A stretch of 64,000 bases of DNA from Chionis minor. Its lineage: Eukaryota > Chordata > Aves > Charadriiformes > Chionididae. The position numbers were made by a program, and so were the translations under genes. Shown here piece after piece: positions 1-42,711 of this stretch; within the stretch, counting starts at the first letter, position 1, and each line of letters starts with the position of its first letter. The stretch covers positions 40,466 to 104,465 of the forward strand of contig VZSF01007915.1 of the NCBI GenBank assembly GCA_013398295.1, in the 5' to 3' direction. The notes under the pieces were generated by a model that had not been told where the DNA came from, searched no databases, and saw only the letters and a program-made list of their open reading frames with translations.

Positions 1-8527
<8,527 letters not shown>

Positions 8528-8629
8528 AAGAAGCCAGAAGTGCCACCTCCCTCTACCAATCCATTCTTGGAGGATGAAACTGGGACAGAGACAGATGAGA
8601 TTGTGATCGAGAAAAATGATACGGACAAA
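8528..8629 (+). CDS. VPS53: VPS53 coding exon, acidic linker, residues about 373-406
   Basis: This 102-bp exon (34 codons, phase 0) reads KKPEVPPPSTNPFLEDE, then an acidic and Thr-rich tract (TGTETDEIVIEKNDTDK). The acceptor is CAACAG and the donor is gtaagt. The STNPFLEDE core is conserved. The rest is the most divergent part of the protein here and is presumably a flexible linker between the N-terminal rod and the next helical domain. It includes an NPF tripeptide, as does the following exon; whether either binds EH domains is not known from sequence. Confidence 0.95.
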
Positions 8630-10305
8630 GTAAGTCTTTGAAGTTCTCCAGTTGTCAGTGAGGCGGTCTCTGTGTCAAAATCTCTAGTGGTGCCTGAGCT
8701 TTTCCCATCACATTGATTTAAAAGGTTTGTTTTCACAGTAATTATTTTAGCGCAGTTTTGATCCTCTGTGCAGCATACAGGCTCCCAGTACGACCATGGA
8801 TGGTTTGTTCTGGCTCACTTTACCGAAACCCAAGCAATCTTTATTTCAGTTAATAGTGTGGAGACAGTTGTGCCATGTGAGAGCGAGTTGGATTCAGTTC
8901 CAGCCCATGCAGCAACAGCTCAAATGTAACTACAGGATTTCTGTCACAGAAAGATGAACTAACACAGTAGGGTTTTCAGAGCCCAGAAGAAGCTCCTGCT
9001 ACAAACAGTTGCAATTCATATTTTGCCTTGTCAGCTAAGCAAACTAAGTCCAGAGTCACCAGGCAACTCGCTGAACTTTCAAGTGTCAGTTTTAGATTTC
9101 TCACTCCAAACGTATTACTTCTGGGATTTTTATCTTTGTAGTGCTTTTCATCCATTACCTCTGCAAAGCGGGCAACACCTAACCACTTGTAAAAGCACTG
9201 GGTTCCCAAAGCCCTCAGCAAACATTAGAGTGAATAGTAAACGTAATTGTTTTAATTGGCACCAGTATCAAAGCCTGTAAGCTCCATATTTTTTACTCAC
9301 CAGACGGATGTTTTTCAAGTGTTCAATTGTGAGTTGCTCGGGGAAGGTACTACCCTCTCTTTGTTCAGCGAGTTTACAGCCCTGGAAACAAGCCATTTAC
9401 AGGTGGTATCCTGATGGATGACACTGGGACCTACTCAGATCCGTGCGCTTGGGGAGTTTGTGGGATGGTGGCTCTCGCCAGCACAGTTTGGTGCGCTGCA
9501 TCCCCTCCAGATTTTCACACGAGCGGGGCAGCCCTCTGCCTTCCACCCGCAGCTGAAGTCCTGAAATAGAATGATTAACCAAAGTTTTGCTCTTTCCATT
9601 AAAATGCAACTTGGACAGTTGGTATTGGCCACGCTTTATCAGTGATCTGGAAAAGAGAGACTGGGAACTTGCTGAGACACCTGTGTGGTGTATTTTTTGT
9701 GAAGATCTTGCTTTCCGCTGCCTGCGATGGCTGGAGGAGGACTGGCACTGATGTGCAGTGCTGGGCTGAGAGGACATCTGTGGAGAAGTCAGTAGTGCTG
9801 GAAGGCAGGTGAAGAGATAAATTGCAAAGCCTTTTTAGTCTGTTTAAGGGTGGTTTTAGTGAACATTAGAATGCGCTGCCCTGGCCAGTTCAGGTGCTTC
9901 TGAGGAAGGAACTGCTCTGCTCCCTGTTTGTGGGGAGGCTGGTATGAAGCCATCCGTTGAGAATCCCTTGGAATGCCGTTTGTGTCGAGGTTGCCCTGTC
10001 TTTCTGGGTATGCTCTGCGTTAACGCTCACAACGCAGTGCTGGGCTCTGCCTCAAGGGCCGCTGCCCTGCAGGCGCCGGTCTGCCAAATGGGAGCCCTGT
10101 GGGCTCCAGTATTTCAGTTCCAAAGCGCCAACAGCTGGTGGTTAGTGCTGGTGAGTTCACGTTGGAGGTCTCATCTTCTGCTGTCACTGGCTGAAGAAGA
10201 GAAGGGCCAGGAAGAGTTGAAGATGAAGAGTTTTGAGTGGTAGAGCCCTTCCAAGACACTAGTCATGAGAATTCAAGACCCTTGGGAGTGTAAGAGGGAG
10301 CACAA

Positions 10306-10323
10306 GGGGTTGGGGAGGGGGGG
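10306..10323 (+). other. Potential G-quadruplex in VPS53 intron
   Basis: Four G-tracts separated by loops of TT, A and G occur on the transcribed-sense strand (GGGG-TT-GGGG-A-GGG-G-GGG). This fits the usual quadruplex pattern, but folding is inferred only. Confidence 0.5.
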
Positions 10324-10601
10324 AAATCCATGTTAAAAAAGAACCTCTTTTAGTGATCCTAGCAGTTCGATTTAATCTGTTTACTTTGGATAGTAATGAA
10401 AGGAAACTGGGCCAGCTGCAGACCTCCTTACTGTGACAACAGTAACCTTTTATTATTTCCATCAAACTCAAGGAGGAAATAGCTTAAACATCTGCAGCTT
10501 TTGGACGGGATTGCACACTCAGAAATACAGCTTCGCTGCTACTGTTAAAAGATTTAGTATTCTCTCCCCCAGACATGCTGGGAGCAGCATGATGCAGAGA
10601 G

Positions 10602-10618
10602 ACACACGCGCGCGCACA
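10602..10618. repeat. Short (AC)/(GC) alternating tract
   Basis: A perfect 17-nt alternating purine-pyrimidine run, ACAC followed by GCGCGC then ACA, has the composition most prone to Z-DNA. It is short and may have no role. Confidence 0.7.
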
Positions 10619-12052
10619 GAAAACCAGTCCTGCATTAGGAGTTGGCTCTTCCAGCCTGGTAAATCGTAAACATCATGAATCTGCAACCTTGCGTTGGCGC
10701 TGCCATCCCGGAGACTTGGCGACTGGAAGGTCTCTGTGATTGCCACCTATTGTTTTCCTCCTGGCTCCGATGAGCGTGTGCATCCGGCAGAAAAGGGCAG
10801 GCACTGGCAAAGGAGCTGGGGTGGAGAACGCTGTGTAGTGGCTCTCTCCCAAAGCTGTAAAAACTTACATTCTCCAGTCGTGCTCTCAGTGAGGAGGTTA
10901 ATGAAGCCAGTCTCATAGAGGTGGTCTGGTCTCCGTAAAACCGTTTGCTCACTTTAGGTTTTTAGCCATACGTTAGTATTCATTGTGTCTTTGAGTCTTA
11001 ATTATTAATGAGAAATGCTTGCATTGTCGTTCTCTGCTACTTCTGCAAAAGACTTAGTGCCACCTCCTCTGCCATTTATGAGAGTATGTCCTTTAGGCTC
11101 TCTTGTTTTGCTTTTCTTATACTAAAAAAAAAAAAAAAATTCAGCTGGAAAAATTCATATCTTCATTGGCTGGGAACTGATCCTGGCTTTTTGCGGAGAG
11201 GCAAGAATTCCATTCCAGAGCCACTGCAGCCTTCTTTGCAGGCAGTGAAAAACTGTCAGCTTGCCAGGAAGCAACAACAAAAATTGTCTATTGGTAAAAA
11301 AAAAAAATTTAAAAATCTAACTGCAGGGCAAAAATGAGCTTAAAGGCCCTGCCCAGCCTGGTACTTCAACATGCACAAATTTAAGCATATGAGTAGTCCC
11401 GGTGGCTTCAGTGCGATGCGCTTGGCCACTGTGCAGAGTGCGGCACTAAACTAAAATGAGAGTAAACCAGATGACTCCCAAACGGCATATGTGCTTAATG
11501 CTCTAAATGTGATTTTAAAATAGAAGCCTTTGCATCCCCAGAAACATGTTTCACAGTGCAAGCAGTCCTGTAATGTTCCCTGTAAAATTCCAGCTCCTCC
11601 AATAATTATGTTCTGTATATCTAAATAAAATTCATCCAGATGAAGTCTGTAACTTTGAGTTATTATCCTCAATGTTCTAAAACGTAGGGATTTTTCAATG
11701 TGGCTTCCAAATAACTGCTGCACTTCATTTCAGAGGTGACTAGTGGAGTCTTGTTACTGTTCAGGGGGTGCAGCAAGGTTTTATTTACAAACTGCGTTAA
11801 GATTCTTCTACTGAGATCTGTTAGCATGCAGCAGTCTTCTCTTTAAGGATAAGAATATTTTACAAATGAAAAGGTAATTCCTTGGAATACTAACAGCTCT
11901 GTAAGAGCAAGGGAAGACTTGGACACACTGATGCTGTATATGCTGTTGATTTCGTGCCTTTGATTATTTGATTATTTGACAGTAAATTTGTGTGTTGTAA
12001 TATTTCTAAAGACTTGGATCCTTCTGTGCTGTTGCATTGCTGTTTCTTCTAG

Positions 12053-19878
<7,826 letters not shown>

Positions 19879-19961
19879 TTGGAAGAGAAACTCAAAGAAA
19901 AAGTGGATGCAAGTCTAGTGGAGAGAATCAACCTAACAGGAGAGATGGACACTTTCAGCAT
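19879..19961 (+). CDS. VPS53: VPS53 coding exon, residues about 569-596
   Basis: This 83-bp exon reads [19 protein letters not shown] then TGEMDTFS and two bases (AT) of a split codon, followed by donor gtatgt. Joined to the next exon the split codon is Ile; mammals have Thr there as I recall. The donor lies in the string CAGCATGTATG, so the choice of AT|GTATGT rests on the downstream frame, which only this junction preserves. Confidence 0.95.
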
Positions 19962-22900
19962 GTATGTTCAGCAGATGCGTCTTCCCAGAATATATCAGCA
20001 TCCTAGTTTGTCAGCCAGATGGTGCTGGAGTAATACAAGCCCAAGATCCCAGTGCTGTAGGACTCGGCCAGCAGTAGGACCCACCCAAATCTGCAGCCTA
20101 GGCATAGGCATTTCCCTGGTGAAGGAATGGTCGTCCTTCGGCCAGTCCAAGAGCAGCAGTAGTACAGGCTTCAGAGGTAGTTGTTCCCCACCGTCCTAGC
20201 CAAAGGAACAAGAGGACTGGAAAGGGGAAAGGAAATAGTGAGTTTCCATTTGAAACATCATTTGCATCTTGGCAGCTCTGTGAGGTGTCTGTTACATTTC
20301 AAGAAAGGAAGCTATTTCAGTACATTCCTTCCTGCTTTAACTTCCCACTGTTAATCAGCAGCCTTGTCAGTATGATCAAACCCCATTTCAGATGACATAA
20401 AGGACTGATCCAATCTTATATTTGGGGATTATAATTGAGAGAAGATTATCATTCATTAAAATAACTTTTCACGTAACAATGCTAAAAATACTCCCTTCTA
20501 ATATCCTCTCTTCTCCACCATTGACAAACAGATTGAATGTTTTTTTGAGAGAAAGAGATCGAGGCAAAAAAATAATTGTTTTGCCTCACATCAGGCAAAA
20601 GAAAACCTTGGCAAACCTGGGAAAATAAATCCCTCTCGCCAGCTCTCCTTCTCCCTAAAACTAAGCTTTGGCCCAGACAGCAGTAAGACTTTTTTCAGAA
20701 GACTTCCTTCCTGTGATTCCTCCTCTCTTGCTCCAGTGGGCATGATCCCACTGAATCTCCATCCAGGTATTTCACATGGTCTCGGGCCCCATTCCAGGCT
20801 GCAGAGACTCCCTTCCCTTTAGAAGTTTCTCAGACCTTTTTAAGAGTGAATCCCTGACCAAGAGCTAGGGTTGCTGTGTCCGCTAAGCCAAAGCAAGCAA
20901 GGTAGCTGGAGAGTAGAAATAAAATACAGCGTATTGGTGGGATTTTCTTAGCATGGACAAGTCAAGGGTGAGTTTTGCGTTTTCCCATGACCTGCCAGCA
21001 GGAGCCAGCCACCTTGAGTCACTGCTCAGTTTCCACAGTGGCTGTTTCACGAGGTGGTTGGTTGTAGGCAGCCAACGTGATGTGTTTTGGAAATTGTTTA
21101 AACGTATAGTTCACAGTTGCTGTTTTGGACAGCTTTAAAGTTAACCTGACATGCCTGATATATCTTGTAACAAAGGCTTTTTAATTGACTTTCAATCTGT
21201 TCCAGTACAGTGCTTTGTCCAGTCTTCTGTCAGTGTAAGTCATCACTATAAACCTCTCTCTGGCGTTTGCCCATTCAACATCAAACAAGTTGTTTCTTCT
21301 GGGATTCCATGTCTTGTTAGGTACGGTCATAAAGAAAGTGATAAAAGGTTGCTGCTTACACACCCTGGGAAGCGTTCCTTCCTGCACAGAGAGTGCAAAA
21401 CCACCCCAAATGTGTATAAAGTGATCAACTCGGGGAGCTTCACCCCTGGGGTGGGTAAGCATTTTCTTTAGGGAATAGGGGAAAGATAATGAGCTCCTCT
21501 TGAAGCTCAGTAGAAGGGAAAATATTGGCATGTAAATCCAGAAGTCCATGATTCCCCCTTCCCTGCCCCGCTGATCTGTTGTGAGATTGTGAAGCAGCGT
21601 TCAGAGACCTCTTGAAGGCCTGAAGTGTTGAGCTCACCAGGCTGTCCGTTAGAACCATACTGCTTGTTTTTGGCCTCGGCTTCCCTCCCTGCCAGCTTCT
21701 GTGCGTCTGCCGGGGATTGTGTGGGGACCCCTCAGCTGCCGCTGCAGTGCTGTTGTGCGCTGCCCGGGGCAGAGGCTCGGTCCTCCTTCTGGCAGGACCA
21801 GGATCCAAACCCTCCTGGTTTGTCGTGATGCTTCGCGTTTGCAGCATGCCTCTTGCTGTGCCATTACCTCTCTACAGCAGGTGTGTTTATTTTGAAACGC
21901 AGAGAGAGAGGTTTCTCGCCCTGTTCGAGATCTTGTGGTTGTCAGGCGAGAGCCTGTACTTGGTGACCCAGCTCCAGACGGACTCCTGACGTGTGGGGAC
22001 TGGCAGCGCAGTCACTTCCCTTCCGCCGAGAGCTGCGTTTCATTTTGGTGCTAAACTACAACTTTTTCCTACAAGTCACTGCCAGCAGGCGCCCTGCAGG
22101 AGTCAGCCGTGCCCAAGAGACGGTTATTTCAGTCCCGCTCCCTTGGCGCTGCTTGAGCTGGTGGAATTCCCCAAGGGAGTGAATCCTGTAGTGCCCAGCA
22201 GAAGCAGAGGCACTGCAGAAACAGTCACAGGCTTTTTTTTTTTTTTAATCCCAATGCAAATTTCAGATCATGTAACTTGAAGCCAGTAGTCATTTCATCT
22301 CCCATGCTAATTTTCCCAACTAATTCTGGATGAGGTTGCCTTTCCAAATGAATTAATTGCTTTGAAGGAACAGTCTTTCCCTTGGCATCCTGTTCCAGTT
22401 GTTATGTGCTAGAGCTCTGGGAAAGGGAACAGACAATCTCTGTGGGCTGCGGTGAAGAACAACACCCAGATCCCAGCAGCAGAATTGAGGGTGGGTGATA
22501 CCATATCTTGATGGGGAGCTGGATAGTTAAAAACATTTTGAACACTGAACTCCAGAGTAGTTCCCAGAACTTCACAAAGACGACAAGGGAGAGAAAAGAT
22601 GGTTTGAGGAAGCATTGGTCAGATTTCTTACAGATCTGCGATTCCCATCTGTGCTACCATCGTGAGAAAGAGCAAAAGTAAAATCCAGTTCTTATGTATA
22701 TAATCCTGAAGTTGTAAACAAGCATCTGTGGCAGATTTAAAGTTTACACTCTTTTTTAAAAACGGTGCTCGCTTACTGAAACACAGTCGCTCATTACTTC
22801 TAGCAGAAGTCATCTGTAATACCAGCACTGGCTTACGTGCCCTTGAGGGTGGTCCGAGTTGCTGCAGACAGTGGTTTTTGGCTGTTAAAACAAAAACAAG

Positions 22901-23617
22901 GATCAGCTGCACCTTTATGCACATCGTATTATGGTGGCATCAAATATGTCTCTAAGCAATATCATGCTGTTTAAAAAAAAAAAGGGAGGGGGAGGGTAAT
23001 ATGTTTGACTAATGTGTCTTTTAGTCTGGTGAATGTCTCTGGGAAACTCAAACAATGGATGGCGGCAATCCGAGACATAGTGTAAATAAGACATCTGCCT
23101 TCATCTTCTCAATGGGAGTCACATTCAGAACTCACGCAGATGTACTTTTTTAAAATCCTCTTTGCAAGTTTCTGCGAGTAGTAGAATATCAACTAGGAAT
23201 AAATGGACAGATGATAAAATGCTAGTTTTATGGAGACTGGGTTAAATTTGAATCCAAATCCCAGTCTGAGCTTGGCCCTAGTGGGTTTCTCCTCTTCCTC
23301 ATGTGCAGGGAGGGGGAGGAAGGGGTTACCCCATCTGACACCTTTGCTCTCCAGCCCCTTCTATGTGTCAAAACAGAGAACGGTCAATATAAAAATGTCC
23401 CCTCTGCACTAAAGCCCACTGTGTAGCTCCAGATGAGCAGCATGCAGAACTTCCCCACGTCTTTTCAGTACAAGTTTTAGCCATGTGTATTCACGGCATA
23501 ATCCTACTGTCAGCTAGTAGATGATTTTCCTCCTTTCACAGTCAAATACACCAGTTCTGGCACTGTGTTGCTGAGTACTACTCTAAAACTCGCGCTTGGT
23601 TTGTTTTTTTATTGCAG
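19962..23617 (+). other. VPS53: VPS53 intron
   Basis: This is a 3.66-kb intron. It includes T-runs at about 22233-22247 and a purine-rich tract at 22970-22997. No transposon or RNA gene was recognised. Confidence 0.8.
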
Positions 23618-23696
23618 TGTGATCTCCAACAGCATACAGCTGCTGGTGCAGGACCTGGATGCAGCCTGTGACCCTGCCCTGACTGCTATGAGCAAG
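23618..23696 (+). CDS. VPS53: VPS53 coding exon, residues about 596-622
   Basis: This 79-bp exon starts with the T that completes codon 596, then reads [19 protein letters not shown] and ALTAMSK before gtaggg. The acceptor is ATTGCAG. The segment leads into the C-terminal tethering-complex helical bundle, whose fold is related to exocyst/COG/Dsl1 subunits (known for yeast Vps53; inferred here). Confidence 0.96.
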
Positions 23697-34335
<10,639 letters not shown>

Positions 34336-34405
34336 CTCCTTCATTCCCAAGTTCATTAACCATCTCTTCAAGTGCAAACCTATTAGCATGGTGGGCGCAG
34401 AACAG
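34336..34405 (+). CDS. VPS53: VPS53 coding exon, residues about 672-695
   Basis: This 70-bp exon begins with C completing Asn-672, reads [18 protein letters not shown] and ends VGAEQ before gtaaga. The final codon CAG (34403-34405) is Gln at inferred residue 695, the position reported as Q695R in human progressive cerebello-cerebral atrophy type 2. The bird carries the normal residue. Confidence 0.97.
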
Positions 34406-35089
34406 GTAAGAAAAAGTAATTGCATTGGCCGTAATATTTCATGAATTTTGGGTTCAAGAAGTCAAGGCAGTTTTTGTTAAAAAGGGGCAGAGAGCTGAGT
34501 TATGTGTCCTGAACTCTGGTACAGCTGGGAAAACAGGAATACACTCTGGTACCGGGCAGAGTGGAAGCAGGTTTGTAGTGATCCTGCTGCAGTTGAACCT
34601 GTCCTGGGAGAGGGGACCTTGGCATCTTCCCAAGCTGGGGAGCTCTCACTTTGCCAGTTAAAGTAGCAATAGCACAGGAACAACAGACCTCTTACACGCT
34701 TCTCCAAGGTGTCCTGATGAGATTGTCTTCAGTGTGCTCACAGACAGGAAAGAAAGTTGCTCGTGGCAGAAACTATTGCAAGAAGCTCCCATGTCCTTGG
34801 AAAGACTTGTTTCTCTGTCCCATCCTTTGCAAAACAGGTCATCACCCAACCTCCCTGTGCTGCTGCTGTGCCTTCTCCTGGGTTTAAACTCAAGCTTATT
34901 GCTGCTCTGCTCAGAAGAGCTGGAGCGTGCTCAATTCATAGTTGACAACAGGAAAACTTTACAAAAATATTAAATAAGTAAATAAAAACAACGCAAAACC
35001 CCAGGCGTCCAGGCAGTATCTCAGCTCAGGTAGTTTAAATGCCAAGACTTTTTTTTGCAAGCGTTGAACTTAAAGCACCCTTAGAGCTT

Positions 35090-35300
35090 GGTCTCACGTG
35101 ACAGCGTGCATGCCAGGAGCAGGTTGGTCCCTACGCGTTCTCCGCGCGGGCCCAGTGACGGCGCTGCTCAGCGCCACGTGCCCGCGGTGGCGGCCTGCCA
35201 GCTCTCAAGCAAAGTGACGCCGGATCCTCCCGGGGACTGTGCGTGCTGTTCCCAGGTGCTGGCTCGCTCCTCTCCGAGGAAGTGAAGCCGTGGGAGCCCA
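35090..35300. promoter_or_regulatory. Intronic CpG-rich patch with E-boxes
   Basis: About 20 CpG dinucleotides occur in roughly 210 bp, against a CpG-poor intron background. Two CACGTG E-boxes lie inside, at 35095-35100 within TCACGTGAC (one base from the CLEAR motif bound by TFEB/MITF factors) and at 35175-35180. This could be an internal promoter or enhancer; there is no direct evidence of activity. Confidence 0.4.
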
Positions 35301-36083
35301 GGGGCTCCTCCACAGCCTGATGGCAGTTTTGCCAGGGCCTGTGTCCTGGCTGAGTTCCAGTGAGTGCAAATAGATTTTTTTTTTTTGCCTCCTCTGGTTT
35401 GCTTGCGAGTTATGAACGGCCGCTGTCTTCCTCTCCTCAGAGCTGTGCCGGGAGGATGGGGTTGTGGAGGCGTAGTGCAGTGTTTTCTGTGCTCTGTCCC
35501 GAAAACTGTTAAATGGAGGCCCTGGGTTTGGTGGGAGTTTTGAATCTCACTAAGTGAGAGATGCTGCCTGGAGACCGGACAGTTTTGTTCCTGCATAAAA
35601 GCATTCCAGGCCTCGCTTCCTCAGGCGTTGCAAACACCCGTGAAAACACTGCTGCGTGGCGGGGAAGAGCCGTCTCCACCTCTGCGACTCGGTAACTAAA
35701 ACCCAGCGAAGTGACGGCCCGATATCTGGGGCTCAGGACTCCCAGTCTTTTTCCCAGGAACCTGCCTCCCCGTTGCGCTTTGAGAGCCGTAGATACCCCA
35801 AGATGCTGAGACACGATGTCGGGGAAGGAAGGACGTTGAATTATTGCCCCTTGAATGAATGTACACATTTCTGTTGGAGCTCTCCCCGAGCTGCACCTGG
35901 GTGGGCAGCGCAGGGTATTTATTGCCTTGAGACCGTGAGCGGGGGCAGCTGTGGGGCTGCGACCCTCCATCTCCCACCCCTGCCTGCGGGCCGGGACCCT
36001 GCTGCTCCGTGAGGATGAGGTTTGGATGAGGCAGCCTTTCAGCTGTCCCCTGCACATACAGCTGCTCCCCTGGGGGTTGATTT

Positions 36084-36103
36084 AAAAAAAAAAAAAAAAA
36101 AAA
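36084..36103 (+). repeat. Poly(A) run
   Basis: This is an uninterrupted A20 run in an intron, with no retroposed body recognised upstream. Confidence 0.8.
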
Positions 36104-37617
36104 GGCAGAATCATCCCTAATGGGACTGCTGTGAACTTCAAATCGGTGCCTTAAAAGCTGCTTGGGTTTTAGGCATCAAAGATGGGTTCTGAGCAGTGTG
36201 TGCCTGCAAAATGAAACGGGAGCTTTACATCAAAACCTTCCTCTTTCTTAATGGAAAGCAAATGAGTGAAGCACAGTTCCGGCTCGTCTTGTGCGATAAG
36301 CAATAACCTGAAAGTGATTAAAAGAAGTCTTTTTTAAAAATAAGCATCTAAAGTGATTTACCGGTTGCCAGCAGTGGGCTTGCATCTAATGTTAAAAGGT
36401 TTTAATATTACTTTATTGGAATAACAGGCCTAATTTGGTTCTTTAAAGTAGACTGGGAGGTTTTTATTAGCCTGATTCACAGTGAATATATCTCATTATA
36501 GTGGGACCCCCTTCCTGGGGTTAGATTTACAAAGGTCTTCAGAAGCTGGTCTGCTCTGTCTCTGCAGCGTGCAGGTCCTCAATTGCCTTTCCATCTTTTG
36601 AACGTCCCCCGGTCACCCACCAGCATCTTTCCATGTTGTTTTCTCTTCCCTGATGCAAATGTTGCTGTGGAATATGCTCTCCTGACCTTCCCGGTCCTAA
36701 TCACAGCTTTACCTGCTGTTTGCTAAGTCTCATGTTTAAAATCTGGACACTAGGGTGGTATTTACAGAGTTGCTCAGTGTGGGGAGCACCACCTATGGGG
36801 CTTCGGTTTCTGTGTTTATGTCTCTGACTTAACAACAATTCTCTGTCTCAGCAAGCAATGCCAGGGGCCTGGAATGGATAACGGGGGGGAAATACAGTTA
36901 GGGGACAGAGCCTGCACCTGCTGCATCTGTGGGAAAGGCTGCAGAGGGCACAAAACTCCTGTTAGACGTGAGAGAGTTTATGTGCGAAAGACGTGAATTC
37001 CCCAAGCATGGAAACATCTTCAGTCCGTGGGATGCCATGTAGACACGCAGGAATCCAGCTATGGCAGCCTGAGCTGGCATCAGGCTCCAGCAGCTCCGGG
37101 GTGCACAGAGCTGCTCGTTTGTGCTGCGGTTTCCTGGCTTCCCGGGATGAGATTGATGCAAACCACGAATCGCACAGCACACAGCAATGATGCGCTGCCG
37201 CATGTAACGGGGTCCAGATTTGAACTGGTGTGACCCACCACCCCTCATCAGCTCAGTCCTGTGTGTTTGAACTGAATTCCCACGTGTGCTGAAAGCCGTA
37301 CCGTAACTGTTCACGTTGTTTTCGGTGACTGCCGGGGGGTTCTGCAGTGCCCGTAACATTGTGTGTCCAGAAGAACAAGCTTCCTCCTGCTCCGGAGAGC
37401 CCTTTTGCAGGAAATGCACTGGGTGTGCCCACAGCCCAGCGGGTTTTCGCACTCGCTGCTGTCTAAATAAATTGTGCTCCCATTCATCTAGTTTGATTTC
37501 AGATTTCTGTCCTTCACCGGTCTTGCCTCACCTCTTTAAACGTACCTCGTGCAATCAGAAGATTGTGGTGTTTGAGGTAATTTTGCTCAAAAAACCGCTA
37601 ACGCATAGCATTTTGTA

Positions 37618-37795
37618 ATCATAGGATCACCTAGGTTGGAAAAGACCTTTAAGATCATCGAGTCCAACCATTAACCTGACACTGCCAAAACCACCACTAA
37701 ACAGTGTCCCTCGGCACCACGTCTGCCCATCTTAAATACCTCCAGGGATGGTGATTCACCTGCTTCCCTGGGCAGCCTGTTACCAGACAGGGCTT
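37618..37795 (-). mobile_element. CR1 LINE fragment, antisense to VPS53
   Basis: The + strand begins ATAGGATCACCTAGGTTGGA and continues with AAGATCATCGAGTCCAACC, the reverse complement of a typical CR1 3' end. It then follows the usual subfamily order through CCTCCAGGGATGGTGATTC to CTGGGCAGCCTGTTACCAG, where similarity fades. It is about 178 bp and 5'-truncated. Confidence 0.9.
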
Positions 37796-38384
37796 GTCTG
37801 TCTGGGCTGAATTTCGTGGCTGCTCCTTGTTGTTTACCGCTGGGGCAGTAAAAACCAACACAGAGGCTGTGAGTTTCAGTGTGCCTCTGAGCACAGGGTG
37901 TTGAGCCGTTCTCACTCTACCCGTATTGTGTTGCAGTTTTCTTTTTAAAGGAAAAAAATAATAAAAATAAACAAGTGGTTGAGTAAACGCAGAAAACCAC
38001 ACAATGGGTGGTTGGGTGCAGAAGGAAGCGTGGTGTTAATTCATTTGAGCTCAGTATCTAAGTAATGATACAGCTACAGGTAATAGAGACTGTTTCACTT
38101 TATACTGTCAAGGGAAGAGGACTGGAAATCCACGCTGTATGTGCCAGATGTTGAGCTGCCGTAAGATGTTTCAAGTCAGCAGAGCAGTGCTCTGTTAAGA
38201 TCAACGAGGGGTGCTGATACGTAGCTACAGGTGATTGTGTCTCCTTGAAGTGTCATTATGTGGGTCAGACTCTCCTGTTCCTGCAGTCTGGTTACCAGGA
38301 CTTTTTCCAATGTGGGAAGTGTTAAACTTTTAAGTATGTTTGGTTATAGCATCTAATGGAGCTTGGTAAAAGGGACCTGAATAA

Positions 38385-41611
<3,227 letters not shown>

Positions 41612-41716
41612 GTGGTTATGGCTCCACATGAGCCCCCAGTTGTGTTTGTCGACAATTACATCAAGCTCCTTGCTGACTGCAGTACAGACACTTTCCAGAA
41701 GATACTAGACATGAAG
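41612..41716 (+). CDS. VPS53: VPS53 coding exon, residues about 742-776
   Basis: This 105-bp exon (35 codons, phase 0) reads [20 protein letters not shown], then [15 protein letters not shown]. The acceptor is TTGGCAG. The donor gttaga lacks the usual purine-A-G at +3 to +5 and is the weakest donor in the gene, yet the frame and the next exon require it. Confidence 0.97.
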
Positions 41717-42100
41717 GTTAGAACCTGTCCCGCAGGGTTCCTGCTCGTCTGCTAGCGCTGCGTTGAGATTGTTGGTGACTGTTTTCAGTAGAAACACACG
41801 GGGGTTTGGGAGTGGGAGAAGTGTTGTAAGGCAAGAGTATCCTCTGTACTCTGAAAGCGTGTAGAGTTGCTACTGAAGAGTAACTTTTCAGTTCACTTAG
41901 CATGCTCGTAGCTGCTCAGGCTCCCAGGGCTGAGCTCCGTTGTCTGTGGGTCATCCAGAGATCTACGTAGAGCTCTGGGTGGGTGGGTGAACAAAAGGTT
42001 GAGGTTTGAAACGGGCTCTCCTGCAGCTGTTCTCACATACACCCGCTCCCAGATCAATGAAGTCTGACCGTCTCGCTTCACTGTTCTTCTGCTCCCGCAG
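41717..42100 (+). other. VPS53: VPS53 last intron
   Basis: This 384-bp intron ends with a pyrimidine tract and CCGCAG at 42095-42100. Nothing else was recognised. Confidence 0.85.
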
Positions 42101-42271
42101 GGCCTGAAAAGGAGCGAGCAAAGCAGCATGCTGGACCTCTTCCGCCAGCGCCTCCCGGCTCCCCCCACCGGAGTGGAGAACACTGGCTCCCTCTCACTGA
42201 GCGCTCCTACGCCTGAGCAGGAGTCCTCTCGGATACGGAAACTGGAGAAACTCATCAAAAAAAGACTCTAA
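42101..42271 (+). CDS. VPS53: VPS53 last coding exon with stop, residues about 777-832
   Basis: This exon reads [19 protein letters not shown], then a Pro/Ser/Thr-rich linker and the basic C terminus [12 protein letters not shown] followed by TAA at 42269-42271. The 15 exons together give 1,888 coding nucleotides, that is 629 complete codons plus one base, with no frame break. The length matches the long (about 832-residue) vertebrate isoform. The gene appears intact from residue 203 onward. Confidence 0.97.
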   Translation, partial: GLKRSEQSSMLDLFRQRLPAPPTGVENTGSLSLSAPTPEQESSRIRKLEKLIKKRL

Positions 42272-42711
42272 GTGAGCAGAAGGAAACTCTGTCGCTCAAG
42301 GACTAGCTGCAGTGACTGGGAGCAAAGCTCGTCAGATTTATGATTTACAGTATGCTGCTGAAAAATCCATGTCCCATCACTCCCATGCCTTGTGATCTCT
42401 TCACCATCATATACTGCAGCGCTGCATCTCCGTTCAGACTGAGGGAGGATCTGACCAAGGAGTTTGCCCTTAGACAGCTTAGCAGGAGTGAAATCCAGGA
42501 CATTGCTGGGTTCACGTGGTGGAGAAAACAGAGGTATCTGGAGGTCAGCAGCTATGAAAACAGTTTAGGTGGATTGAGAGAGTACCTGGCTGTGATTCAC
42601 TTGGTGTCCCAGCCTTCAGCCTGACTGAGCTCCTGCTGCAGCACTGAGGGTTTTGCCTGAGAGTTTGGCGTTACTGCTCACTCCCTCTTGCAGAGCTGTT
42701 CCCCTGTTTCA

